Counted from the first letter of the stretch, positions 33,560 through 44,965 are shown. The stretch is 64,000 nt of DNA from Candidula unifasciata (GCA_905116865.2 CAJHNH020004513.1:396501-460500); one strand, 5' to 3'. Program-made: numbers and translations. Notes: generated by a model from the sequence alone, not told the origin.

Positions 33560-33835
33560 TGGACTCAAACCTGCGGCGCTGCCATTTTTAACTAGAATAA
33601 AAGAACATATAATGAATTTATATCCGAATGAAATTAGTTGAACCTGGCATATTTACGCAGCTGCAGACGACTGAAAAATCGCGGACAGTAAGTTATTACA
33701 ACGTTTGCTATGCAATTACTCATTTACGATGTTGACACCCTCCCTTGTCCTTCCCCTCCAACGAAAGACCCAAAACTTCCGGTACGGGATTCATGGCGGC
33801 CACGGCGCGCCTACTGTTGAACATGTTTCTGTGGC
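33560..33835. promoter_or_regulatory. Candidate (possibly divergent) promoter
   Basis: This is a CpG-containing stretch in otherwise AT-rich DNA. It holds ACTTCCGGT (ETS-like) at about 33774, CATGGCGGCCACGGCGCGCC (YY1/translation-initiation-like, plus strand) at about 33791, and on the minus strand AAAATGGCAGCGCCG at about 33590. ETS and ATGGCGGC sites together are common in TATA-less animal promoters. It is the most promoter-like DNA upstream of the DUF1399 gene, 1.6-1.9 kb from its ATG, which would require a 5'-UTR intron. This is inference. Confidence 0.3.
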
Positions 33836-33870
33836 AGTGGTTCCCAACCTTGTTGACTTCGGGAGTTTGA

Positions 33871-33945
<75 letters not shown>
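33871..33945. repeat. (CT)n microsatellite
   Basis: ATCTCTCTCT units, then pure CT, then a C run and a T run. It immediately follows CAGTGGTTCCCAACCTTGTT, which resembles a hAT terminus. Confidence 0.9.
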
Positions 33946-33948
<3 letters not shown>

Positions 33949-34670
33949 CCCCCCCCTTTTTTTAAAAGGGTTCATTAGTTGCAAATTGGAGGATTTTACT
34001 TCTGAAATGTGGTCTTGTACTGTACTAACGTCAGTTTCGCGTGTCTGCTGGTTCTCTAGGGAGCTCGAAAATCAATACAGATCGAATTAATTCGTTCGCC
34101 CGTCCCATAAACATTGAAAAGGAGGGGGGGGGGGGAAGGTTTATGGGGTTAATGTGTGGCAAACATATAAAAGATACACAGAATAACTTTACCTTTAGGT
34201 TTGTTTGTTGCTGGCTCAGATAGAGGGTAGAGAAGGAGGAAGAGGACGACAATTTCGAAGGATATTCTCATTCTGTAATTACGTCGGACAACTGTGAAGG
34301 AATTTATGTTGTTTTGCCCCCTCCTGTTTATATCGTGGAGAGTTGTTGGATTACTGACATTTGTCTTTTTTGATAATTTTCCGAAAATGGGACATCATAT
34401 TGTCATTTAACATGTCCATTGCTTTGCTGTTCACAGTTTTATTAGAGTGATGATTCTCAGTGATAACCTGCACTTCACTCCACTTGCTACACATTTCTCA
34501 AATCTCAGCACTTGAAACATGTACTGCTTCTTCTTATTTCGTTCCTGAGTGCTCCTTCTGCACACAAATGATGCTGTTCCAAAGCCGAAAACATGACACC
34601 ACAGCCGTGCTTGTGCGTTTGTGCATCGAGGGATTGTTCACCGGTCGAGTTAAAATTTGCTCGGAAGTTG

Positions 34671-34787
34671 CGTTCGTGGACAATTTGTTCGTGATTTGGG
34701 CGTTCGTGAATCAATTTGTTCGTGACTAGGGCGTTCGTGGACCAGTTTGTTCGTGACCACGGCGTTCGTGAACTCTAGCTACCACTG
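34671..34787. mobile_element. End of a TA-flanked DNA transposon with 31-bp subterminal repeats
   Basis: Reading inward from TA at 34788 the end is CAGTGGTAGCTAGAGTTCAC, followed by three roughly 31-bp repeats of TCACGAAC-type motifs. This resembles pogo/Tigger-like termini. The opposite end was not found. Confidence 0.4.
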
Positions 34788-35227
34788 TATTTTAAAAACT
34801 TCGAATTTTCTAGAAAAGCCAGTCTATTCTCAACGCCAATGCATACGATATTGTTAAAACTTGGCCGTACACAACCGCGTCTTTCAAAATTCAATATTCA
34901 AACCACTGGCTTTAAAGTAGATTTTACATTGTTGATGATAGCAATAATAAGGTCCATAAAATAACATGTTAAGAATTTGTCTGTGTGTGTGTACGTGCGC
35001 GCGCGTAATTTTTTTTATTGCAGGTTCAATTGCTGATAATCAGGGCCGGATTTATTTGTAATTGATGAGACCTGAGCTACATAAAGTCACGTGGTCCCTA
35101 ACATTTACAATTATACCAGGTAATTTCAGAAAACATTAAAACGTAAATGCCTTTTAAATGTATTCATTCATTCACTACATTCGTTGTCCTGTCGTGCCAT
35201 TATATGACAAATAGAGCTCGAAGTCTA

Positions 35228-35475
35228 TTCCTTCATTCCCTTATATCCTGTACAATTAGTTCAATATCATGGATGGAATCCAGTCCAGCAGCTTTGGCCT
35301 CTCTCAACAACGTTCGTATTAGGGTTTCTTTTGGGCGTCCTCGCCTCCTGAATCCCTTTATTTCCAATTTTAATACCTGTTGGGAGATTCTCTGCTGGTT
35401 TCTTCTCAGGATATGTCCCCAGTGTAGGCCTGTTATCTCTGTCTTATAACTGTTGGTGCTAGTGGCTGCCCACAC
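35228..35475 (-). mobile_element. LINE group D-like fragment inside a hAT element
   Basis: Minus: TEITGLHWGHILRRNQQRIS, FRRRGRPKETLIRTLLREA and GLDSIHDIELIVQD parallel the C-terminus of the copy at 32107-32877 (RGRPRETLRRTIIREG). Confidence 0.65.
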
Positions 35476-35584
35476 AAAATATAATATAAGGTTGATTTTT
35501 TTTAAAGTATTCAGAAACCATAAGTTGTAAACCCTTTGGCTCTGTACAATAGATATCGCAACCCCTCGGCCTTGATTCCATTAT

Positions 35585-35715
35585 AGGTACCGTTAATCTG
35601 GAAGAAATGTGGCTTTTCTGCCTACCCCCGGGAGTGAACCCTGACCACAAGGAGTTCGTCACCCGGCTGCCGCGAAAGTCAGGCTTAATCAACTACGCTA
35701 GAGAGCCGGGCCTAT
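35585..35715 (-). mobile_element. tRNA-derived SINE, family S4
   Basis: On minus: GGCCCGGCTCTCTAGCGTAG (box A, TAGCGTAGTTGA), CCGGGTGACGAACTCCTTGT and GGTCAGGGTTCACTCCCGG (box B). The same head reappears at the right window edge. It lies inside the hAT element at 35041-35920. Confidence 0.7.
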
Positions 35716-36656
35716 AAGGTTGATAGAATTATAGTGTTTAATTTTCAGTGAAAAAAAAAAGTAAACAATGTGTCTGTAAAATCATAGAATTATTGTATAA
35801 TCCTCCTAAAAACTCTATTTAAAAACTGTGCGAACAAAAGATTCGGAGTTTGTTGAGGCCCCTGAAGAATGTGATGCCCTATTCTGCAGCTTAGTTAGCT
35901 TATGCCTAAATCCAGCACGGGTGATAACTGCCAGCTGATGTCAGGTTCTGCAGTAAATCGGCTTCGGTATTGTATTGTATTCGTATATGTAAAGGCGAAG
36001 AACCCCGCTTCACAGAGATATGTATTTGAGAGACGTAGCAATACTACTGCGGCCACAGAGCACCCGTGAAAAGCGCACCTAGCCTTCGTCTGGGAACCGT
36101 TGTAAACCGCAGCTCTATCGTCATCTTCTTTAATTGCTGCTTCTTCCTCTCCAATAATGTAGCGTCATTTAGTCACGGGTTTCCTTTCGGTGTGTCTGGC
36201 TTTCACATTTTCCTTGTGATTGCTGTCCAATATCTGCTTTGTTTATGTTACCACCTTTTGTTAACATTCCCTGTCTTCTCCGCAGTTTAAGTTGGTAATG
36301 GTTCTCAGGTGGCTTCCGTCTGGAAATGTGCTAATACCTTGTGCAGCATGCGCAGGGGTGTATTTTGGGAATTGATACGGTTTAGATAGGTCTTGATTCT
36401 TGTTTGTTCTGTTTGAAAATGGAACACTTGGCTGGTTTTTTTTTTTTTTTGCGTTTGGCTTTCTCTTTTCTCTCCCCCCGTCCTCCTCCTTCTCATCTTC
36501 ATTATAATCCTCATTCTCCTTGTCATCCGTATCCGTTTTCTTTTTCTTACTCTCCTCATTATCCACCTCCTCTTCTCCTCATCTGTTTCTTCCTCTCCTT
36601 CGTATCTTCCACCTCCTCTTTCTCCTCCTTCTTCATGTCATTCTAATTCATCCTAC

Positions 36657-36748
36657 CTTCTTCTTCTTCTTCTTCTTCTTCTTCTTCTTCTTCTTCTTCT
36701 TCTTCTTCTTCTTCTTCTTCTTCTTCTTCTTCTTCTTCTTCTTCTTCT

Positions 36749-36780
<32 letters not shown>

Positions 36781-36800
36781 ATCCTACTCTTCTTCTTCTT
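36657..36800. repeat. (TTC)n microsatellite
   Basis: About 114 bp of pure TTC, then imperfect to 36800, in a 380-bp pyrimidine-rich tract starting near 36420. Confidence 0.95.
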
Positions 36801-36866
36801 GTGTCAATTTTCCCCTGCCCATCTTCTCCTGTACCTCCATTTTTTAAAAATCGCTATCCCTCAATG

Positions 36867-37068
36867 TATTGGCTTGGAAAAGACGGCGATGGAAGGTGCA
36901 GTTTGTGGAAGGCGAGGCAGAGGTTGACCACCGAGAAGATGGATACAAGACATTGAAGATGCATTGGCGTTGAAAGCACATGGGGCCGGAGAGCTGGCTA
37001 GGGAAATGGATACTTTCAGGCGTGCCGTAAAGAGAGCGACGTTCTGTAAAGGATGAGCTGAATGATGA
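36867..37068 (+). mobile_element. LINE group A-like 3' end
   Basis: It encodes RRWIQDIEDALALKAHGAGE and later FRRAVKRATFCKG, aligning with the end of the intact copy at 63.1 kb, and has a (ATGATG) tail. TCCCTCAATG at 36857-36866 and TCCTTCAATG at 37069-37078 are the likely target duplication. Confidence 0.75.
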
Positions 37069-37774
37069 TCCTTCAATGGAAAATACGCCCCCGGCCAAAG
37101 GGGTTTATGCATTGTTATTTACCTTTTGCGGCTAAAGTTATTAATTTTTTCCCCCACAGCATGGAGGAGGAGAGGAAGACGAGGAGTTGTGATTATGAGG
37201 TGGCTATATAATGTACTGAACGGCAAATAACTACAATAAATATATTTGAAATTAATTGAGTAACCAAATGCTCAAAACGAAAAACTCCTAAAATCTAAAA
37301 TGTTTTTGTTTGGAGAAAATTCTGCGTTGCTTTCTTATTCTTCTTTGACGTGCTAAGAAATCTGGGACCGAAAGAGGTAATGATACAGATGTTTTCGGAT
37401 GTCTCTGCATCACACCCACCAAGAGTCCATTCGTCTCTAAAAAATAGGAACCAGCATCACATGCCCAATGCACAAGGGAAAGGGATCTTTATATTTCTTT
37501 TCATCAGAACAAGACAATGTAACAAAACTATCGTCTGGACGGAGGGAAAGGTGCCAGCATGTATGCTTCTATCTCGTTCAAACATGCTTGATTTCGCAAA
37601 GGCTAAACAATATCCACACGACCCTTCTTCGCCAGTTTGCAACAACGTTAACTGTGCCAAGGAACACTTGCTGCCACTTTAATGTTTACCTGTTTCGTTT
37701 CTGCGTTTCTCAAAAGCCTAGAATTACCCTGTTTAACAATATCTCCAGTATAACAGTCTATTGTTAACTCTTGT

Positions 37775-38235
37775 GTTGGCAACTGATTCAGAAAGCATGC
37801 TGAGGAAGCTTAGAACTGGTATGCTTCGTGCAGAGTGGCATGCTTCGCTGCGGAGGGCACGGGTGAGGAGTATTGTCTGGATTTTTTCACCGGGGTTACG
37901 CCGGTGTGTTGGGGAATGAACAGGCGGACAGACTGGCTGGCTCTGCACAACTTGGTGGAATACTGATACATGATAAGGCAGACGTGGTTAGTGCTTTGTG
38001 GGAGAGCGTGTACAGTTCGGAGAATCAGATGGATCACCACAGTCTGGTGAGATTGATGAAGCGGGGAGTGACGAGAGGTTCTGGCAGATGCTCGAGGCTC
38101 AAAGGAAAGGCACGACGGACGTTTAATCAGAATGCTACTGGTACCAATAGTATTGGAACGCTTCGCTGGCTGCTGAAGATGGGGACGGAGCGCATATGGG
38201 AATGCACCGAGTTCTGTGATGTCGGTTCTTGAATC
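37775..38235 (+). mobile_element. RNase H-domain element relic, copy 2
   Basis: TDSESMLRKLRTGMLRAEW, then in another frame GYAGVLGNEQADRLAGSAQ, DHHSLVRLMKRGVTRGSG and KARRTFNQNATGTNSIGTLR. RNase H Asp and GNExAD motifs are visible; one frameshift separates them. The conserved roughly 90-residue extension after the RNase H fold resembles a widespread family in aquatic animal genomes (recalled, not searched). Confidence 0.65.
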
Positions 38236-38559
38236 AAATCAATCACATCAATCAATCTTGTGCTAGCACAGACCTCCTATTTTCTTCTTCTTTTAATCCT
38301 GGCGAGTGGACCTTTCGGCTCGTGCACTGCCTATCATTTACACAGTTAAGTCCCAAATAGCGCGCCTCGTATGATCGCATAAAATGATTAAACGAAGAAA
38401 GTTGTCATACTTTTTTGCGCATCGGGTACATAATTAAAAAGTAAAAGTAAAATGGTTCTAATCACGTTGAGCAGCACACAATGAGAGTGACTTCCCTTTC
38501 CATCAGTAAAAAAGTAACGGACTCTTTTCCACGCCTTTAGGTGTCCTGGGCATAAGTAC

Positions 38560-38832
38560 AGTAAGATCCCTTTTCGCGTCTTTAGGCGAATCGGGCATGT
38601 GGGAGGAGCACCCATATTTTTAGACCATTCGACACTGGGTGGGTAATGTGATCAGCATTACGCCGTCCGTCTTTACTTCCTTGGGACATACATCCTGGTA
38701 CCCATTTTAGGCTGGATCGACCTGCGACGCCCCATACCACGATAAAAATCCACACAGCCAGCAGTGTGTTTCGATCGCGGTACGTTGGAATTACGAGTAG
38801 GACTCGCAACGCCTAAGCCACAGACGCTGCTT
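38560..38832 (-). mobile_element. S2 SINE body joined to an S1-type tRNA head
   Basis: The body (GCGTCTTTAGGCG, CCATATTTTTAGACCATTCG, CTTTACTTCCTTGGG, GGCTGGATCGACCTG) is S2. The head (on minus CAGCGTCTGTGGCTTAGGCG then TTGCGAGTCC) is the S1 head rather than the S2 head. It stands directly beside another S2 copy. Confidence 0.65.
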
Positions 38833-38834
38833 AT

Positions 38835-39055
38835 TGCGCATAAGGGCTAGACCTATTTTATAAAATAAACTAATGGACACTTATTGCTGGCCGCCTTTAC
38901 TTCCAGAGACTTTATATGGTACCCATGTAAGGGTAGGTCGACGTGGGAGCCGTGGTCTCGTTTGAAACAAATCCGGCACCAGGCGGATTTGAAACCCCGA
39001 CCTTCAAATCTGCAGGCTAGCATTTAGTCGCTACACCACGACGACTCGCAGGCTC
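38835..39055 (-). mobile_element. tRNA-derived SINE, family S2
   Basis: On minus: GTCGTGGTGTAGCGACTAAA (box A), GGTCGGGGTTTCAAATCC (box B), CACGGCTCCCACGTCGACC, TACCATATAAAGTCTC and TAGGTCTAGCCC. Confidence 0.75.
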
Positions 39056-39214
39056 TATATTGATTGTTAGAACCATTTCTCACACCAGGAGGCAATTATA
39101 ATTTTTTATTTACTGTTCTTTAACATGTGTAATGTTGCTTTTGCTAAGGGTCATCTTTAATTAACAAATTTCGATCTGCTGTTATTATTTCCATACACCA
39201 TCTCTTCTTGCTCT

Positions 39215-39505
39215 CTTCTTCTTCACCGTGACCTTCTGTGGCATTTGGCAACAATGCATTCTCGTGAGATGGTCAAACCCTCTCATCTGTTGCTTTGTAA
39301 TGTATCTTTGACTGGTTGAAGTTCTGGTCTTCTAATTTATTCACTTTTAATTTTGATCTTTTTTGCTTTCCCAACAGACATTCTAAGTCATTTCATCTCT
39401 TTTGTTACGATGTTACGTAATTACTTGTAGTAAGCGTCCATGTTTGACACTGGCAGCATAGAATTAGCCAAAAAAATAGTTCTCATTAGATTCGATTTGG
39501 TACAC
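39215..39505 (-). mobile_element. LINE group C-like fragment, diverged
   Basis: The plus text carries CATTTCATCTCTTTTGTTAC, GCGTCCATGTTTGACACTG and AGCCAAAAAAATAGTTCTCA, aligning with the antisense of 8560-8670. All frames are broken. It lies head-to-tail with the next copy. Confidence 0.55.
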
Positions 39506-39550
39506 AAAGGTAGCCTTCTATGTGTCAGTAGTGGTGTTAAAAAGTATCTA

Positions 39551-40200
39551 AAAATGTAGCTTCTTCTTCTTATCCTCTTCCACCTTATACCTCAGCGAAG
39601 TGTCGGGGGGAGGGGGGAGGGGGGTTGTAACATTTGTTGATGAGCTCTGTCAAGAGCACTATTAACACTGATGTTAATTTTTGTAATGCTGTTCTTAATG
39701 CCATTATTCCATATTTTCCGAGGTCTTCCACTCGCTCTATACCCGTTGTAACGTTTTAGTGTGGCTCGCTGTGGCGGATAGTACCAGGGCATTCTTGTTA
39801 GGTGTCCAAACCACTTCATTTGTTATTCTTTAATGACTTGTAAGACTGGTCTTTTTCCTAGTATTCGTCTGATTTCGTAATTTCGTATTCTGTCTTTCCT
39901 TGAAACCCATACAGCTCTTCTAAGGCATTTCATCTCTGTTGTCACAATGTTACTTTCATTAGAGAATGTAAGTGTTCACGTTTGGGATTGATAGCATAGT
40001 GTTGGCCCAAAAATAGTTATGATTAGGTTCACTTTAGTACTCCGTAGTATCTTCTTGTGTCAACAGGGGAGATAGTTGCCCCATTACTTGATTAGCTTTT
40101 GCTTATCTTGAGCTAATTTCTCTGTCCAGTTTTCCGTCGGGTGTGAAAATTGCTCCCAAATACTTAAATTCCTCTGTTAAAAGTATAACTGTGTCCTGAA
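39551..40200 (-). mobile_element. LINE group C copy
   Basis: Minus: KWFGHLTRMPWYYPPQRATL and YRASGRPRKIWNNGIKNS, with a (GAAGAAGAAG) tail at 39560. It extends further 5' than the other two copies, into LDREISSR-like text, to about 40200. One or more frameshifts are present. Confidence 0.75.
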
Positions 40201-40754
40201 AGTCATGGTGCACTTTTTACCAGTTCCAGGATATCAACGAAACAAGATAGACATGTGGAATCTTCACCAAATGATATGACAACTCTACAAGTTTCGTAGT
40301 ACGATGTACAAGCCTGACTTTACGGACGTGGTCTATATTTATATACAAAAATTACAAAGTGCACTTGTGCTTACATATAATTCTCAGTATTACGGGATTT
40401 TTTAAATACTAGATACTTGAATTTGACTTATGAAAGAACATATATTAAAATTGTTATTTATTATCTAAACAATTTAATCGTTTTATAGTGATTCAGATTT
40501 ACACGGCTTGTCACACAAGTATTGTTCACCAGCACACACAAAACAACGGGTGTAAACATTTAAGGGTTTGAGTAAGCCAGGACTTCAAAGACAAACGTTA
40601 ACAGGAGCCGGACTGGTTTCCACACACTACACATTCAAGATTACACACGGTATGATGAATTTCGTGATGTCGTTTTTAGATTTGGTTGTGACACCTTTCT
40701 TAACTACATGCACCTTTCATGCTGGCACTGTCTACTTTAACGTGCTTTTATGTT

Positions 40755-41090
40755 AGGATGAACTTACTTGGTCCCTGGTCGACAAGGGCCTTTCCATTTA
40801 AAAACTGAGGGTTGTGATTAGAGCTCCTGCTGCTATATAGATTGATATCTCCAGGGAGCTTCATCTGTTCGGTGTCTAATCTGTTTAACAAAGGTGGGGC
40901 TGTCTACTCCACGCTTCAACCCCTAACCTGGAGGACCAGGGTGTCTCTCATAGTCTGTTCTCTGCGACTTGACCTGTCCGGCGTCGGAGGCCCTACTGGT
41001 AGCTACACTACCGACGGCATGGCTCTCAGGGTCATTTCGAAACTGAAGCATTTCGGTTGTAACCCAGCTGTATGGATCAGTTGAAGGACG
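40755..41090 (+). repeat. Unclassified interspersed repeat
   Basis: CCTGGTCGACAAGGGCC, TGGAGGACCAGGGTGTCTCT, GACTTGACCTGTCCGGC, GGAGGCCCTACTGGTAGC and CATGGCTCTCAGGGTCAT resemble a repeat seen in many invertebrate genomes (from memory, not checked). It encodes nothing clear. Confidence 0.4.
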
Positions 41091-41257
41091 CGTCAAACAG
41101 AGACCAATCGTCTTCTTCTCTGAAAATAGTAGTGCTTCTGACGAGATACAGAGAAATATGCCTGGTAACCGAAAAATTGTTCAATGTATTGCGTTGTTTG
41201 GGTCCGCATTATTTAAATATCTTGGATATGTGAAGAATGATGATGACATAAGTGATA

Positions 41258-41624
41258 AGATCATCATCATCATCATCATCATCATTAAATGCCTTGCCGA
41301 CTGGCAGGGGCGGTCATGCTTTGCCACAATCTGCGGTTTTCAACAGCATGTATGAGTTCCCGTGTTGACACCCCTCCATGCCACTACGAAAGGCTGTCAA
41401 AAATCGCCTCGCATTACCTTTCTCTGTATCTTTTTCCACAAATATATACGCTGGTCACAACATGTTCCAGTTTCTTAAAATGAGTAAGAGTTTTACGACT
41501 GTTTCTTTTTGTTTTGTGATAAACTGTCTTCGAGCCCTTGTCTGTTTCTGAACTCAGGGTTGCTCTGTTTGGTTGTCTTAAGAATTCCAAGGATTCTTCT
41601 GTAAAACCACATACCCGATGCCTG
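41258..41624 (-). mobile_element. LINE fragment (group A-like), 3' end with (GAT)n tail
   Basis: The left end is (ATC)n, the complement of a GAT tail. The body matches, in antisense, the element at 22887-23326 (the CGGTCATGC and TTGACACCCCTCCATGCC blocks). AAGTGATA occurs at 41250-41257 and 41625-41632. It is noncoding by mutation. Confidence 0.7.
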
Positions 41625-41639
41625 AAGTGATATAGAAGT

Positions 41640-42150
41640 GGTATAGAAATTTAAAAACAAATGTAGGCTCAAAATATCTAGAAATTGATACGAAAATTAT
41701 TCATATGAAAAACAACCCATCGAAAATGAAAATTCTAGTTGCTTGTTCACTATATGCTGCAGAAACCTGGACAGTAAACAAGCAACTAGAGAATGAAATT
41801 GTTTGCAGATGTGAATATACAGAAGAAAATGTCGTATTTCATTGAAAGTAAGATAATCAAATACAGAGTTTTCTAGAAGAGGGGAAGGACAAGAGAACTA
41901 CTGTAAGACATACAAAAAATGGGGGGGGGGGGTTGGGATGAAATAGTTCAGCCACATTAATCGATATAACATTCTTTTAAAAACAATGCCGGAGGGGAGA
42001 GTCGAAGGCGAGACGTAGACAGTGATACAAATGGGAAGAAACCATCAAGAAATGGTCAAACAGTAGTCTGGTATACCGGGCCACCAAGAGATCAATTGCA
42101 GCCATCTTTCTCTGTGGAGACTGTGCCTGACTGACTGATTCATTGAAACA
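41640..42150 (+). mobile_element. LINE C-terminal fragment, old
   Basis: The YLEIDTKIIHMKNNPSKMKI stretch, LYAAETWTVNKQLENEI and, after a G-run, RRRRRQ-WEETIKKW-like text with a CTGACTGACTGA tail are recognisable. It is frameshifted and interrupted by a 12-base G run at 41927. Confidence 0.5.
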
Positions 42151-43270
42151 GAGAACATTGAAGGGATAGACATGTTGTTAGACAGACACCGACGTGCAGA
42201 CACAAACATGGAAGTGAAAAGAGTGACTGGAAAGTAGGTAGACAAATAGTCACGCAGACAAGCAAGACAGTCAGATAGACAGATATTCAGATAAACAAGC
42301 ATATATTGGCGGGCAGAAGGACAGGCAAACGAACTGATAAATTAAATGTGCAAACAGATGTACATGCAAATAAGTAGGTAGATACGCGGACAGTTAGGCA
42401 GGTCGACAGGTAAATAGTAACTGGTTAAATGGTTTCAAAAGCAAGCAGATGAACAGACAATATGCATAAATACAGAAATAAATGACTGGATCAATGAATT
42501 TTTGACCACGCACGCATTATTCTCAGGTCTGTGTGTGTGTGTTGGTGAGATAAGGCTATGCCTGCTGTAAACTATAATCTGTGTTACTACACATGTGTTA
42601 CCCAGTCTAACTAATACCGTTTAACATGCAGTCTGTCCCACTGCAATTTGGTTACACCTCTTCAGCAAACAAAAAGAGCTGCCTATGCCACACTGGTGAC
42701 ATCTCGCGGAGGTTTCAATGCAAAGATACTCAAAATATTCGAAACCTATTCGGGACATCTGCACACTTTAGTGAAGAATAATTTATGAGTTTTGCATGTA
42801 CTGAAGATTTGGTTCGTTTTGCATTACTACAGTCAGTATCTTTCTTATGTGCTACACTTAATTATTTCAGTTGTATTTTTTGTGTTTCACTTATTTTCCA
42901 TAGGTTGTGCCTTGTAATCATACTGTGTGATGTTTTAGTATAGTCAAGCATAGACAAATAGACTTTTTTCAGACGTATTTAATTTCGTTTCAAAGCTGTT
43001 GTCCTCCAGGGGCGTAGGTGAGTTTCAAATTATAATGATTCCTTTGTGTATTTAAATATATAGTTGACATCCTTTAGCAATAAATGATCTTTTGAAATAT
43101 GCTTTCAATAAATCAAAGAAGAATTTGAAAACAATTGACGCAGACGGCCTTTTAAAGCCCAGCTTTCTGGTGTTGGTTAACGAGAATGTAACCAGTCTTC
43201 TGCAACGTGTACTGCCAAGCAGATTTTATACAGATTTTACTCCATGCCAAGATGTCAAGCCGTCCAACAC
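42151..43270. other. Intergenic stretch with imperfect AGACA/AGATA motifs
   Basis: The part 42150-42420 is rich in AGACAG, GATAGACAG and CAAGCAAG words, a decayed simple repeat. The rest shows nothing. Confidence 0.5.
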
Positions 43271-43271
43271 T

Positions 43272-43273
<2 letters not shown>

Positions 43274-43330
<57 letters not shown>
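43274..43330. repeat. (CT)n microsatellite
   Basis: Uninterrupted CT dinucleotides, about 28 copies. Confidence 0.95.
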
Positions 43331-43334
<4 letters not shown>

Positions 43335-43653
43335 AGGAACGTATTCATAAGGGATTTATTTGGTGACAGATTATATTCCCGACATGGTAATTTATAAATT
43401 TATAGTTTTGTATTGTCTAGTGTGTCCTTTATCGTATTGCTTCTTTCTATGAGTACCGATCAATACAAGTCTGTCTGTTTATTATAAACACTGTTTCTAC
43501 AACCACAAGGATTTCTCATCTATTTATTTATCTATTTTAGTTTCCGTATGCTGCTGTGTTCATTGGATGGTAATTCATATACAATGAAGAGCATAATTAA
43601 CGTGGTATTCTGCCATTTTTCTTGAGGCTAATACGTGCGGACGCATGCAGATG

Positions 43654-43796
<143 letters not shown>

Positions 43797-44199
43797 CATG
43801 TGTTTTCTCGGCATACAAACAATTGTAGAATGCAGGCCCGTCTAAAAAGAATGGTAACACAAACAACAATTTTCTTATGCTCAGGAAGCTGTTTAAGTGG
43901 TTTCCTTGTTAATTGTTACTGTTAAACAAGTCCCCACTCCCATGCCTATTTTTAACCCAGAAGATTAAAAAATTGTAATTATCAGTATGGTCTTTTGCAT
44001 CATTTGTCCCAGTCTGCACGTATCTCTGAATCAGCCATTTCTTATTAGCCTCGGCATTTGTTGACTTTTTTTTTTTTTAGTATTCTGGTTTATTCTTCTT
44101 TAACGTGCTGATTATTCCTTCTTCCATCAACCATCTGCAGAATTTACTTATCACTCATTCTGTTTGTTTTCTTCGCGCTCTCTCTCCCTGTCTCCCCCG

Positions 44200-44201
<2 letters not shown>

Positions 44202-44266
<65 letters not shown>
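44202..44266. repeat. (CT)n microsatellite
   Basis: About 32 CT copies, the third CT array within 1 kb. Confidence 0.95.
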
Positions 44267-44267
<1 letters not shown>

Positions 44268-44329
44268 GCATGCGGAAAAGTTCAAGAATTAACTCACAAT
44301 CTTGAAAGATGTACATTGAATGTACTGGG

Positions 44330-44965
44330 CCTAGCAAAAATGAGATGGACGGGAATAGGCGAATTCACAACAGATGAGGGACATAAGATTTGGTACAGCG
44401 GAGGGGAAAACAAACACCAGCACGGAGTGGTTTTTATTGTTCATAGATCAAGGCAAGGCTTGATATGGCAACAGCGGCGATGTCTCAGCTGAACACAATG
44501 TGGAAGAGCAAAATCAGCATCGCAGTTGCGGTCAATGTTTACAAATCACTGGTTTATATATTTTCCTATATAGATGTGAGAGTTGGACTCTCACTGTGGA
44601 AATGGAAAGGAGGATTGGTGTTTTTGAATGTAAATGCTATAGACGCATGTTTCAAACACAAAACTAATGTGTCAGAGACAATATATATACATTTACAGGA
44701 CATCAGGAGCCTCTCTTGGCCGTGGTGAAGCGTCGCAAGTTAGCTTGGTGTGGGCACGTGGTGAGACATGATTTGATTGCAAAGACTTTGCTTCAAGGGA
44801 CATTGGCGGTAGAAGAGAACGGCAAGGGAGATCTGAAATGACAACATCAAGAAAGGACAGGATTAAGTTATCATACACTTATTTATCAAGTGGAAGACAG
44901 AGAAAGATGGCGGGTTTTATGTGCTAGTGCTGCCATCTATACACCTCCACGACCCTAACGGGTCA
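44330..44965 (+). mobile_element. LINE group E fragment
   Basis: Broken frames give MATAAMSQLNTMWKSKISIA, KLAWCGHVVRHD, KTLLQGTLAVEENGKG and LSYHTYLSSGRQRKM, all recognisable LINE C-terminal blocks (K-x-x-W-x-G-H and R-x-R-W). The end near CCTAACGGGTCAAGAG may be the 3' end. Confidence 0.6.

Larger units (their letters stand above)
35041..35920. mobile_element. Probable hAT-type element carrying nested LINE and SINE copies
   Basis: The left end CAGGGCCGGATTTA and the inverted right end CCGTGCTGGATTTA match at 11 of 14 positions; flanks CTGATAAT and GTGATAAC match at 6 of 8. Inside lie a LINE D-like fragment and a tRNA-type SINE. The subterminal GGCCCC near 35868 fits this hAT type. No transposase is seen. 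Confidence 0.5.

Noticed and set aside
33792..33870. Plus-strand ATG in CATGGCGGCCACGG opening MAATARLLLN
   Set aside because: Runs to a stop after 25 codons with no convincing donor, and the second half coincides with a hAT-like terminus.
37163..37204. Possible micro-exon starting with ATG (MEEERKTRSCDYE) after a TTTTTTCCCCCACAG acceptor
   Set aside because: Acceptor is good but the donor (GAG|GTGGCT) is weak, the peptide is short, and no phase partner could be identified.
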